In this document: piece after piece, positions 35,071 through 42,692 of the stretch
Layout: each line of letters starts with the position of its first letter
Position numbering within the stretch: the first letter of the stretch is position 1
DNA from: Sorangium cellulosum So ce56
GTDB lineage: Bacteria > Myxococcota_A > Polyangia > Polyangiales > Polyangiaceae
Reading direction: 5' to 3'
Assembly: GCF_000067165.1 (NCBI RefSeq)
Contig: NC_010162.1
Location: forward strand, 8,935,001 to 8,999,000
DNA: 64,000 nucleotides
Position numbers and translations under genes: made by a program
The notes under the pieces: generated by a model
What the model was told of the DNA's origin: nothing
What the model saw: the letters and a program-made list of their open reading frames with translations, nothing else
The model's database searches: none

Positions 35071-35952
35071 TTACTGCGTGATCGCCCGGAGGTCGAGCAT
35101 CTCTTCGACGCTCGGGACCACGATGAGGTCGCAACGGCGGTTCTTCTGCCGGCCCTCGTCGGTGTCGTTGGTCGCGACCGGATCGGTGTCCGCGAAGCCC
35201 GCCGCGCTCCAGTTCGCGACGGGGAGCGCGCCCCCGCCGCCCTTGACGTCGGCCGGGCTGACGAGGAACACGAGCACCTCGCGGGCGCGCATCAGCGACA
35301 GGCCCCAGTTGTCGCGGAACTGGCCGCCCACGAGCGGCTTGTTGTCCGTGTGGCCGGCGACCTGGTAGTCGCGCTGGAGCAGCGACTTGTCGTTCTTGAC
35401 GACCGTCGCCACCTTGAGGAGGATCTCCTTGCCCTCCTTCTTCAGCGTCTCGCGCCCGGAGTCGAAGAGGACGTCGCCCGGCAGCGAGATGACCATCCGG
35501 TTGTTCCGGATGTTCACCGCCAGGCCGAGCTTCGTGAGCTCGTCCAGCTTCTTCTTGAGCGTCTCGAACCGCGCCTTGATCGCCTCCAGCTGGCGGGCGC
35601 GGGCCTTGAACTCGGCGAGCGCCTTCTCGCGCTCCTCCAGCGTCGAGCTCAGCTGCGACACCTGCGTGCTCGTCGCCTGGAGGTTCTCGTTCAGCTTGCC
35701 GATGTCGACCCCGGCCGCCTCGAGCTGCTTCGTCAGCTCCGCGACCTTCGCCTGGGCCGCCTCGAGCTCCTTCTGCGTCTCGGCGAGGCGGCCCTCCGTG
35801 GTCTGGTGCTGGCTCTGAAGGCGGTTGTACTTGTCGAGCTGGGCCTTCCACTCCTCCTCGGAGTAGCCGCACCCCAGCGAGGACGACGCGATCACGGCAG
35901 GCAAGAAGGCCGCGAAGGCGGTTCTGCGACCTTTCAAGACACGAGGGTGCAT
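35071..35952 (-). CDS. OmpA-family lipoprotein with coiled coil
   Basis: A 293-residue outer-membrane lipoprotein. AAGGAG sits 8 bp before ATG 35952. The signal ends at the lipobox SLGC. Residues about 35-130 are a charged coiled coil (repeated Leu/Ala heptads with Glu/Lys/Gln). The C-terminal OmpA-like domain follows, with FDSGRETL near 155, NWGLSLMRAREVLVFLV and GFADTDPVATNDTDEGRQKNRR, which bind peptidoglycan. It therefore tethers the outer membrane to the wall through a long spacer. The gene converges on the AraC gene and is divergent from the isocitrate dehydrogenase gene. Confidence 0.92.
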   Translation of the reverse strand: MHPRVLKGRRTAFAAFLPAVIASSSLGCGYSEEEWKAQLDKYNRLQSQHQTTEGRLAETQKELEAAQAKVAELTKQLEAAGVDIGKLNENLQATSTQVSQLSSTLEEREKALAEFKARARQLEAIKARFETLKKKLDELTKLGLAVNIRNNRMVISLPGDVLFDSGRETLKKEGKEILLKVATVVKNDKSLLQRDYQVAGHTDNKPLVGGQFRDNWGLSLMRAREVLVFLVSPADVKGGGGALPVANWSAAGFADTDPVATNDTDEGRQKNRRCDLIVVPSVEEMLDLRAITQ

Positions 35953-36255
35953 GAGCACGCTCCTTCACTCTAGTTGGTGAACATGAGCTGGGGCCGATGG
36001 CTCGGCCCGCGCCCGGTTCCAGGTGACAGCGGCCTGTCAGGCCGTGCGGACGCGTACCCTACCGAGGTCGCGCGCGATTGTAAAAGGCCGTATCGAGCCG
36101 CCCGACCCGCCGCCTCGCGCGCCTCTCTCCGTCGCCGCGCCCCGTCACCGCGTCCACCAGGCGCGGCGCGCTGACGCGGCGCGTGGTTTGCGCCATTGCA
36201 ACACTACCGCGCTTGTCCATTGTTCCCGCCTGCGCACCTGCTAATGGGACGGCCC
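35953..36255. other. Divergent region between ompA-type and IDH genes
   Basis: Two perfect inverted repeats lie on the ompA side: GGGCCGA/TCGGCCC (35991-36008, 4-base loop) and TGACAG/CTGTCA around 36024-36039. Either may be a leader hairpin or an operator. A less GC-rich patch near 36070-36090 (gattgtaaaaggcc) could belong to the IDH promoter. Nothing here is certain. Confidence 0.4.
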
Positions 36256-37272
36256 ATGGCCTATCGCATCACGCTGATCCCGGGCGACGGCATCGGCCCG
36301 GAGGTGGTGACGGCGACTCAGGATGTGGTCTCCGCCGCCGGCGTCGCCGTCGACTGGGAGATCCACCACGCGGGCATCGAGGTCGCGAAGCTGACGGGCT
36401 CGCCGCTCCCCCTCCCCGTGATCGACGCCGTGCGGAAGAACCGGATCGCCCTGAAAGGCCCGGTGACGACGCCGATCGGGGGCGGGTTCCGCTCGGTCAA
36501 CGTCACGCTCCGGCAGACGCTCGACCTCTACGCGAACGTGCGGCCGATCCGCAGCCTGCCGGGCGTCGACCCGCGGTTCGACGTCGACATGGTCATCGTG
36601 CGCGAGAACACCGAGGGGCTCTACGCCGGGCTCGAGCTCATGATCCTGCCCGGCGTGGCCCAGAGCATCAAGCTCACGACCGAGCGGGGCTCGACGCGCA
36701 TCGCGGAGTTCGCGTTCCGGTACGCGAAGAAGCACGGCCGGAGCAAGGTGACGATCGTCCACAAGGCGAACATCATGAAGATCTCCGACGGCCTCGCGCT
36801 CGACTGCGCGCGGCGGGTGGCCGTGGGGCACCCCGAGATCCAGCTCGGCGAGATGATCGTCGACGCGGCGGCCATGACGATGGTCCGCGATCCGAACCGG
36901 CTCGGCGTGATCGTGACGGAGAACCTCTACGGCGACATCCTCTCGGACCTCGGGGCCGGCCTTGTCGGCGGGCTCGGGATCGTGCCCGGCGCGAACATCG
37001 GCGACGACGCGGCGGTCTTCGAGGCGGTGCACGGGTCGGCGCCGGACATCGCGGGCAAGGGCTACGCGAACCCGACGGCGCTCGTGCAGAGCGCCGTGAT
37101 GATGCTGCGGCACCTCGGCGAGCACGACGCGGGCGATCGGATCGAGCGGGCCCTGACGACGCTCTACCGGGCCGGCCAGGTGCGCACGCGCGACCTCGGC
37201 GGCGCCGCGAGCACGAGCGACTTCACCCGGGCGCTCTGCGCGGAGATCGAAAGGCCTCGCGCGGAGGCCTAG
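36256..37272 (+). CDS. NAD-type isocitrate dehydrogenase (IMDH/IDH family)
   Basis: A 338-residue enzyme converting isocitrate to 2-oxoglutarate and CO2 with NAD. It starts at ATG 36256 (MAYRITLIPGDGIGPE), or ATG 36244. The substrate-binding segment GGGFRSVNVTLRQTLDLYANVRP has the Ser/Asn pair of isocitrate enzymes rather than the isopropylmalate pattern. VIVRENTEGLYAG, the Lys in KANIMK, the metal Asp in ENLYGDILSDL and the C-terminal EAVHGSAPDIAGKGYANPTA complete the active site. This short, mitochondrial Idh3-like form is common in myxobacteria and feeds the TCA cycle. Confidence 0.93.
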   Translation: MAYRITLIPGDGIGPEVVTATQDVVSAAGVAVDWEIHHAGIEVAKLTGSPLPLPVIDAVRKNRIALKGPVTTPIGGGFRSVNVTLRQTLDLYANVRPIRSLPGVDPRFDVDMVIVRENTEGLYAGLELMILPGVAQSIKLTTERGSTRIAEFAFRYAKKHGRSKVTIVHKANIMKISDGLALDCARRVAVGHPEIQLGEMIVDAAAMTMVRDPNRLGVIVTENLYGDILSDLGAGLVGGLGIVPGANIGDDAAVFEAVHGSAPDIAGKGYANPTALVQSAVMMLRHLGEHDAGDRIERALTTLYRAGQVRTRDLGGAASTSDFTRALCAEIERPRAEA

Positions 37273-37297
37273 CGGAGGGCATCCTGATCCCGCAGAC

Positions 37298-38134
37298 GTG
37301 GGATCCGCCTTCACGTGGCTGCTCGAGTGGTGCGCCGAGCTCGTCGGCGCGACGGACGGGGCTGCAGGCGCCGCGGGCGACGACGCGAGGCGCCGGCGGC
37401 GGCTGCTGCTCTTCCTCACGCTCTCGTCGCTCGTCGCGGCGAGCTATTTCCTCAGCGAGATCTGGGGCGTGAAGGGCCTGCTCCCGGCCGCCCTGTTCTT
37501 CGCGCTCGCGGTGAAGGCGACGCGCGCCGTCCTCGACGCGCGCGCGTCCGTGTGGCGCGCCGCCGCGCTCGACCTCGAGGACCCGGCGCAGCGCCCGCGC
37601 GCCGGCGCGGATCCGTGGTTCTCGCCGCCGACGGCGAGGGTCCTGCGCGCGCTGGCCGCCGTGATCGACGCCGCGCGCCGGGAGCGCTACGCGGCCGCGC
37701 TGGAGCGGCTCCCGTCGATCGATCGGGCCGCGCTCCGGCCCGACGAGGCGCGGCTGCTCGAAGCGGCCCGCGCGCTGCTCTCGCTGGGCCTCGGCGACCC
37801 GGCGCGCGCGGCGCAGCAGGCGATCGTCGCGCTGCCCACGGGGATCGACGCCATCGACGCGCGGCTCGGCCGCGTGGTGATCGCCGACGCGTGGAGGAGC
37901 CCCGCGCGGCTCGAGGCGATCGATCGCGCGTGGCGGCAGGAGCTCCAGGGCGGCGTGGCGTCCGAGGCGCTCGAGCGCCTCCTGTCGCTGTCGCGGCTGC
38001 GCTTCGCGCCGCACGCGGTGGAGGCGCTCCAGCCCGTCGAGGCGCGCGCGCTGTCGGCCGAGGCCTGGTCGATCGGCGAGGAGGAGCTCGCCGCGGCGCT
38101 CGAGTCCCGCGCGCGGGGCGGCGTCTACCGCTGA
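37298..38134 (+). CDS. Membrane protein of unknown function
   Basis: A 278-residue protein starting at GTG 37298, 23 bp after the isocitrate dehydrogenase stop. After a short N-terminal part come a basic stretch (RRRRR) and two close hydrophobic segments (residues about 38-56 and 60-72), then a long Ala/Arg/Leu-rich helical region of about 200 residues, probably cytoplasmic, perhaps TPR-like (LLEAARALLSLGLGDPARAAQQA). I do not recognise a family. The short spacing suggests co-transcription with the IDH gene. Confidence 0.75.
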   Translation: MGSAFTWLLEWCAELVGATDGAAGAAGDDARRRRRLLLFLTLSSLVAASYFLSEIWGVKGLLPAALFFALAVKATRAVLDARASVWRAAALDLEDPAQRPRAGADPWFSPPTARVLRALAAVIDAARRERYAAALERLPSIDRAALRPDEARLLEAARALLSLGLGDPARAAQQAIVALPTGIDAIDARLGRVVIADAWRSPARLEAIDRAWRQELQGGVASEALERLLSLSRLRFAPHAVEALQPVEARALSAEAWSIGEEELAAALESRARGGVYR

Positions 38135-38136
38135 GC

Positions 38137-38175
38137 CGGCGGCTCGCGGCGGCGGCTCACGGCGGCGGCTCGCGC
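38137..38175. repeat. 13-bp tandem repeat at a convergent gene junction
   Basis: Three 13-bp units of cggcggctcrcgg (38137-38149, 38150-38162, 38163-38175). They cover the whole gap between the two convergent genes and the last codons of the minus-strand gene, encoding its PREPPP tail. Confidence 0.75.
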
Positions 38176-38867
38176 GGCACGGCGGGCGCGATCTCGCGCA
38201 GCAGGCGGAGGCCGCCGAGCGAGATCTCGACCACCGCGGCGAGCCGCTCCGCCACGAGCTGCTCCGCCGAGGGCCCCGCGGCGCGCGTCTCCGCGACGAA
38301 GGCGAAGCAGCGCCGGCCGGAGCCGCCGAAGGCGACCGCGAAGCCGTCGATCGGCGCTCCCGGCGGGGAGTCGGCGACGCCGATCACCACGACCGTGTCG
38401 AACCCCTCCGGCACGTCGATCCGGCGCTCGGCGGCGGTGAGGCCCTCGCCGGGGCGCGGCAGGTCGCGCCAGAGCCGCGCGCGCGCCTCGCACGCCGCGC
38501 GGCTCGCGCGGCCGTCCTCGCGCCAGGTGCGCACGAGCAGCGACGTCGACGACGCGGCGTGGGTCGCGACGAGCCAGGGGCCCTCGCCGTCCTCGACGCG
38601 GAAGCCGCGCGCGTCGGGCAGGGGGAGCCGGAGATCGAAGCGATCCGAGCGGTATTCGCCGAGCTCGCTGTCGCCGAGCGTCGACGCCGCCTGCGCGGGC
38701 GTCGCGGGCCTCGGCGGCCCGGGCGGCGCGGCCGGGGCGGGCGCGCACGCGGGTACCAGGGCGAGCAGCGCGGCGGCCGGCGCGAGGGCGCGGCGCGGCG
38801 CGCGCGCCTTCGGCTGCAGCGCGTGCCCCGGCGCACCTTCGGGCTCGGCGCGCGGCTCCGGCCTCAT
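38157..38867 (-). CDS. Putative lipoprotein of unknown function
   Basis: A 236-residue exported protein. Its signal follows a Pro/Arg-rich stretch and ends at the lipobox LVPAC near residue 41; an Ala/Pro linker follows. The mature part has beta-strand-rich sequence (YRSDRFDLRLPLPDARGF, LVATHAASSTSLLVRTW, GFAVAFGGSGRRCFAFVAET) without a family I can name. The ATG (38867) overlaps the Smr gene's stop as ATGA, so the two are translationally coupled although the Smr protein is cytoplasmic. Confidence 0.75.
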   Translation of the reverse strand: MRPEPRAEPEGAPGHALQPKARAPRRALAPAAALLALVPACAPAPAAPPGPPRPATPAQAASTLGDSELGEYRSDRFDLRLPLPDARGFRVEDGEGPWLVATHAASSTSLLVRTWREDGRASRAACEARARLWRDLPRPGEGLTAAERRIDVPEGFDTVVVIGVADSPPGAPIDGFAVAFGGSGRRCFAFVAETRAAGPSAEQLVAERLAAVVEISLGGLRLLREIAPAVPREPPP

Positions 38868-39736
38868 CGCGTGAGCAGCACGAGCAACGCGCCTGCGCCG
38901 CCCTCCGCGTCCGGGGCCGTCGCGAAGGCGGCGACGTGGCGGGCGACGCGGCCGTTGCTCAGCCAGGCGGCGATCTCGCCGCGGAGCACGGCGTGGCCGC
39001 CGGGCGAGTGGTTGCCCTTGCCGTGGACGATGGCGACGACGCGGTCGCCGTCGCGCTGGCGCTTGCACACGAACGCCTCGACGGCCTCGCGCGCCGCCTC
39101 GAGCCTCAGGCCGTGCAGATCGAGGGTGCCGTCGACGGCGTAGCGGGCGCGGCGGAGCCGCCTGAGCTCGCGCGGATCGACGTCGAGGCGCCGGCCCTCG
39201 ATGCGCTGGCTGTCGTCCGTGGTCTCGAACTTGATCCCCTCGATGACGAGCGAGCGCATGCGCGAGCGCGCGTCCTCGTCCGGATCGAACGCGATCGTCG
39301 GGAGCGCGGCCCGCTCGACGCGGCTGGCGGTGACCGGGATCCGGGTCGCGCGATCCTCGAGCACGCGGACGCCGGCCATGTAGATGGCGAAGGTCTCGGG
39401 GTCGACGGGCCGCGGCGCCGGCTCGGCGCCTGCCCGCTGCGCCGCGCCTGCGCCCGGGGGCGCGGGCGATCTCGTCCTGGGCTTCGCCTCGGGCGAGCCT
39501 GCCGTCGTCCTGGGCTTCGCCTCGGGCGCGCCTGCCGTCGTCCTGGGCTTCGCCTCGGGCGAGGCCGCCGTCGCCTTGGGCTTCGCCTCGGGCGCCGGCT
39601 TGGCCTTGTTCAGCTGCCGGAGCGTGGAGAACGGCTGATAGAACGCCTCATTCACCTTGCGCGCCGCCGCCTTCGCGGCTCGCTCCGGGCTGGCCGTCGT
39701 TCTCGTGTCTCTCTCGCGCTTCGCGCTCTTCGCCAT
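38864..39736 (-). CDS. Smr-domain protein
   Basis: A 290-residue protein ending in a Smr (MutS2-like) domain: LDLHGLRLEAAREAVEAFV near residue 206 and VAIVHGKGNHSPGGHAVLRG near 235, the LDxH and HGKG nuclease motifs. Smr domains cut branched or single-stranded DNA or RNA; stand-alone forms are now linked to ribosome-collision mRNA cleavage (SmrB). The N-terminal half has four copies of an 11-residue SPEAKPRTTAG-like repeat (about 55-97), Lys/Pro-rich and probably disordered. The start is ATG 39736; the gene overlaps the previous gene by 89 bp. Confidence 0.88.
   Translation of the reverse strand: MAKSAKRERDTRTTASPERAAKAAARKVNEAFYQPFSTLRQLNKAKPAPEAKPKATAASPEAKPRTTAGAPEAKPRTTAGSPEAKPRTRSPAPPGAGAAQRAGAEPAPRPVDPETFAIYMAGVRVLEDRATRIPVTASRVERAALPTIAFDPDEDARSRMRSLVIEGIKFETTDDSQRIEGRRLDVDPRELRRLRRARYAVDGTLDLHGLRLEAAREAVEAFVCKRQRDGDRVVAIVHGKGNHSPGGHAVLRGEIAAWLSNGRVARHVAAFATAPDAEGGAGALLVLLTR
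39475..39595. repeat. 33-bp in-frame repeat inside the Smr gene
   Basis: Four copies of a 33-bp unit encoding an 11-residue S/A-PEAKPRTTAG-like motif, nearly identical in DNA as well as protein for the middle copies, which indicates recent expansion. Confidence 0.8.
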
Positions 39737-40025
39737 CCCCCAGAACATCGCTCGCGAGGCCGCGGAGTGCAAACCGGACGGCTTCGATGCCGGCGAGCTG
39801 CCCGTCCTCGAAGTGCCAGTCGGGGTCGTCGAGGCCGGGGAAGTCGTGCGGGTTGCGGATGTCCTCGGCCGTGAGCGTCGGGATGAGGCGCCTCGCGAGG
39901 TCGATGACCTTGGCCCTCTGCGCTCCCTCCATGTCGGCGAGCAGCGCGAAGATGCGGTGGAAGAGCTCGGCGGGCGAGGGGGCGGCGGGCGGGGCGCCTG
40001 GGCGGCCCGCGTCGTGAGAGCGCAT
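39648..40025 (-). CDS. Small conserved-looking hypothetical protein
   Basis: A 125-residue protein, starting at ATG 40025 or 40037. Residues about 18-90 look like a real fold: ELFHRIFALLADMEGAQRAKVIDLARRLIPTLTAEDI, then NPHDFPGLDDPDWHFEDGQLAGIEAVRFALRGL. The last 25 residues are Glu/Arg/Gly-rich and lie in the 89-bp overlap with the Smr gene. The arrangement suggests an operon of this gene, the Smr gene and the lipoprotein gene. I know no family for it. Confidence 0.68.
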   Translation of the reverse strand: MRSHDAGRPGAPPAAPSPAELFHRIFALLADMEGAQRAKVIDLARRLIPTLTAEDIRNPHDFPGLDDPDWHFEDGQLAGIEAVRFALRGLASDVLGDGEEREARERHENDGQPGASREGGGAQGE

Positions 40026-40113
40026 CGGGCGCAGCATACGCCATCGGGCCGGGCGCGCCGCGGCGCGAGGAACGCGGACCCAGCCGCCCCCGGCGGCCGC
40101 TCCTGGATCGAGG

Positions 40114-40509
40114 TCAGCGAGGCTCTCCGAGGCGCAGGATCGGCCCGGGGCGATGCTCTGCCGGCGTTGCCTCTGATCGCCCGGGGTCATCGGGCTGCCC
40201 GTAGGGATGGAAGTCCCCGTACGGCCTGAAGGGTCTGGCCGGCCGGAAGTGCCCATACGGCCTGAAGGGTCTGATCGGCCGGAAGTGCCCATACGGCCTG
40301 TGCGGCCAGAACGGCCTGAACGGCCGGAAATGCCCATGATATGGGACATCATCCGGGGGAATCCTGGCGTCGGGGAAGTCCGAGCTCGTTGTCTCCTCGA
40401 CGAGCACGAGATCTTCGATGGGCGTCGTGCTCCCCGCAGCAGCCATCTGCGCGGTGCCGAGCGCCATTCCGGACAGCGCCAGGGCCCCGAGCGCTTTGAC
40501 CAGCTTCAT
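40114..40509 (-). CDS. Secreted His/Phe/Arg/Pro-repeat protein
   Basis: A 131-residue protein starting at ATG 40509, after AAAGGA. A signal peptide (ALGALALSGMALGTAQMAAA) is followed by an acidic stretch and then about four 12-residue units of type GHFRPxRPFRPYG (residues about 58-106), ending in a Pro/Arg tail. The mature protein is very basic and aromatic. Such repeats could bind polysaccharide, nucleic acid or metals through His, or form an elastic or adhesive matrix. I know of no family. Both the DNA and the protein repeats are well preserved, which points to recent growth of the array. Confidence 0.7.
   Translation of the reverse strand: MKLVKALGALALSGMALGTAQMAAAGSTTPIEDLVLVEETTSSDFPDARIPPDDVPYHGHFRPFRPFWPHRPYGHFRPIRPFRPYGHFRPARPFRPYGDFHPYGQPDDPGRSEATPAEHRPGPILRLGEPR
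40218..40335. repeat. 36-bp in-frame repeat in the secreted-protein gene
   Basis: Repeated units containing ggccggaagtgcccatacgg and cctgaagggtctg alternate over about 118 bp, giving the 12-residue GHFRPxRPFRPY units on the minus strand. Confidence 0.75.
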
Positions 40510-40723
40510 CACGGAATCCTTTCACGATGCGAGCGTCTCGCCGGGAATCATCCCGTGCGGGTTGCGTCCACGGCGATGCAAGCGTGAGGCCCGTTCGCGG
40601 CAGACCGCCGCCGCGCGCGCGCCTCGCACGCCGCGGGGCGTCTCGTGTGCGCGCGGTGGACAGCGACCGGTACCGGCCTGCGCGCGTGCGCGCCGATATC
40701 GAACCGACTGTCCCCTTCCCGGC

Positions 40724-41947
40724 TCAGGGCGTGATCAGGACATTCGACAGATCATCGACGATCCTGCCGACATCGCCGCCGTCGAGATTGACGAGCACGG
40801 TGATGGAAGCATCCTTGTCGACCGCGTAATAAGACGACGACGTGAAGCCCCAGATACCGCCGTCGTGACCGACCTGGACGCCGAGCGGAGATTCCCGGCG
40901 CGACAGCCCGAGGCCGTACCCGGTGACCTCGCCGAGGGGCGCGTCGACCCACGCGGTCATCTCTTCGAGCTCGGCGGGGCCGAGCAGCGTGCCGTCGAGC
41001 ACCTTGCGGTAGAAGCGCGTGAGATCGCCCGTGGTCGAGACCAGCGCGCCCGCGGCGCCGGCCGCCGACGCGTCGATCGCGGAGGTCATCTCGACGAGCT
41101 CCCCCCGGCTCCGCCCGTAACCGTGCACGAGGCCGGGCAGGGCCTCCTCGGCGCCGTCGAGGTAGGTGTGCGCGAGCCCCGCCGGCTCGAGGACGCGGGC
41201 GCGGAGCAGCTCGCCGATGGGCTCTCCCGAGGCCGCTTCGACGATCAGGCCGGCGATGATGTAGTTCGTGTTGGAGTAGGCGAAGCCGCGCCCTGGCTCG
41301 AAATACGGCGGCTTCGACGCCGCGAGCGCGATGAGCTCCGCGGGCGTCCACGCGCGCGTCGGATCGTCGAAGGCCGCGGTCCAGAACTCGTCGAGCGCCG
41401 TGTAGTCGAAGACGCCGCTCGTGTGGTTCAGGATCTGTCGCACGGAGATCTGCTCTCCGCGGGGGACACCGCCGACGTACGCCGAGACGGCGTCGTCGAG
41501 CGACAGCCGGCCTTCCGCGCGGAGCATCAGCGCCAGCGTGGAGACGAAGGTCTTCGTGATGCTCCCTGCGCGGAAGAGATCGCCGGGCTGGATGGCCACG
41601 TCGGCCTCGGTGTCCGCGACCCCCGCCGCGCCGAGCCAGCTGCACCCGCCGAGATGCACGGCGGCGGCCGCGCCGGGGAGCCGCTGCACATCCACGGCCG
41701 CGTCGAGCGCACTCTGGAGCTCGACCGAGAGCTCGTCACAGCCGGCGCCCGGCGCAGGGTCTGGGCTTCCAGGTCCAGCGGCGGCGCTCTCGACTCCGAC
41801 GCTCCCACGGTCCTCGTCGTCCGTGGTGGCCACCATGTCGAGCGGAGCGGGCGAGGAGCTCGTGCACCCCGCGAGCAGGACAACGCCAATACAAGAAGAG
41901 AAGAGAGCTGTCGGCCGAAGGACACGGCTCATCGATCGGGTCTCCAT
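40724..41947 (-). CDS. Serine beta-lactamase-like/D-Ala-D-Ala carboxypeptidase lipoprotein
   Basis: A 407-residue exported protein of the class C beta-lactamase/penicillin-binding family. The signal ends at the lipobox LLAGC. The active-site motifs are SITK near residue 130, YSN in FAYSNTN near 223 and HDGG near 360, all intact. Members hydrolyse peptidoglycan peptides, esters or beta-lactams; this sequence alone does not show antibiotic resistance. An acidic linker (TTDDEDRGS) precedes the domain. Starts at ATG 41947 or ATG 41932 are possible, the first close behind GGGGAGG. Confidence 0.9.
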   Translation of the reverse strand: METRSMSRVLRPTALFSSCIGVVLLAGCTSSSPAPLDMVATTDDEDRGSVGVESAAAGPGSPDPAPGAGCDELSVELQSALDAAVDVQRLPGAAAAVHLGGCSWLGAAGVADTEADVAIQPGDLFRAGSITKTFVSTLALMLRAEGRLSLDDAVSAYVGGVPRGEQISVRQILNHTSGVFDYTALDEFWTAAFDDPTRAWTPAELIALAASKPPYFEPGRGFAYSNTNYIIAGLIVEAASGEPIGELLRARVLEPAGLAHTYLDGAEEALPGLVHGYGRSRGELVEMTSAIDASAAGAAGALVSTTGDLTRFYRKVLDGTLLGPAELEEMTAWVDAPLGEVTGYGLGLSRRESPLGVQVGHDGGIWGFTSSSYYAVDKDASITVLVNLDGGDVGRIVDDLSNVLITP

Positions 41948-42107
41948 GGCCTCCCCGTGAGGTCCATTGCTGCGCTCCGCCGCGCCGCTCCCGATCTCCA
42001 GGGGTGGCCCGCGAAGGACGGGCATCAAGACGCGACGGGTCCGACCGTGTCAACCGGCCCGCAACGATGCGGGTGCTCTCGCTCACGCAGGACGTCGATA
42101 ACGCAGC

Positions 42108-42680
42108 TTATCGCGTGAGGCGGCGGACAGGCCGTTCCCACGGTTCATGCGCGACGGCGAGCGCCCGCAGCAAGGTGATCACGGCGATCGAGTGGCTGAT
42201 CCGGCCGTCCTGCATCGCCGCCCTCACGTCATCTGCGCTCATCAGGACCGCTTCCGTGCTCTCGTGCTCGTCGCCCTCGGGCTCGCCGACCCGCCGCGCG
42301 CCGCGCGCCAGGTAGAGGAAGCAGCGGTTCGCCTGGAGCGCAGGATTCGGGTGCACCCACCCGAGCGTCTCGAGCGACTCCACGGCATACCCCGTCTCCT
42401 CCAGGAGCTCGCGCGGCGCTGCGGCCGCCGGCTCTTCCCCTGGATCGACGAGGCCGCCAGCCGTCTCGATGGTCACCGCGTCGACCCCGTGCCGGTACTG
42501 CCGCACCAGGACGAACTGACCTTCATCCGTGATCGCGGCCACCGAGATCCAGTCGGCGAGCTCCAGCGTGAAGGCGGGATAAGACGCGCCCGCAGCCATG
42601 ACTTCATGGCGATGGATCGCGAGCGGACCGAACGTACCGGCGAGCGCCGAGGCGTGCCTGCGAGGAATCGTGATACCCAT
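42108..42680 (-). CDS. Nudix hydrolase (ADP-ribose pyrophosphatase-like)
   Basis: A 190-residue protein with a complete Nudix box at residues about 71-93: it begins GGLVDPGEE, continues through an Ala/Pro stretch and ends with RELLEETGY, matching Gx5Ex7REUxEExGU. The N-terminal beta domain (WISVAAITDEGQFVLVRQYRHG, then IETAGG) resembles ADP-ribose pyrophosphatases. It probably cleaves nucleoside-diphosphate sugars to limit toxic ADP-ribose. The start is ATG 42680, after GAGGCGGG. It lies 12 bp downstream of the DUF882 gene on the same strand and may be its operon partner. Confidence 0.9.
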   Translation of the reverse strand: MGITIPRRHASALAGTFGPLAIHRHEVMAAGASYPAFTLELADWISVAAITDEGQFVLVRQYRHGVDAVTIETAGGLVDPGEEPAAAAPRELLEETGYAVESLETLGWVHPNPALQANRCFLYLARGARRVGEPEGDEHESTEAVLMSADDVRAAMQDGRISHSIAVITLLRALAVAHEPWERPVRRLTR

Positions 42681-42692
42681 CCCGCCTCACTA

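Noticed and set aside
40724..41947. Antibiotic resistance beta-lactamase
   Set aside because: SxxK, YxN and HxG motifs are shared by many peptidases and esterases of this family; nothing here shows activity on beta-lactams.
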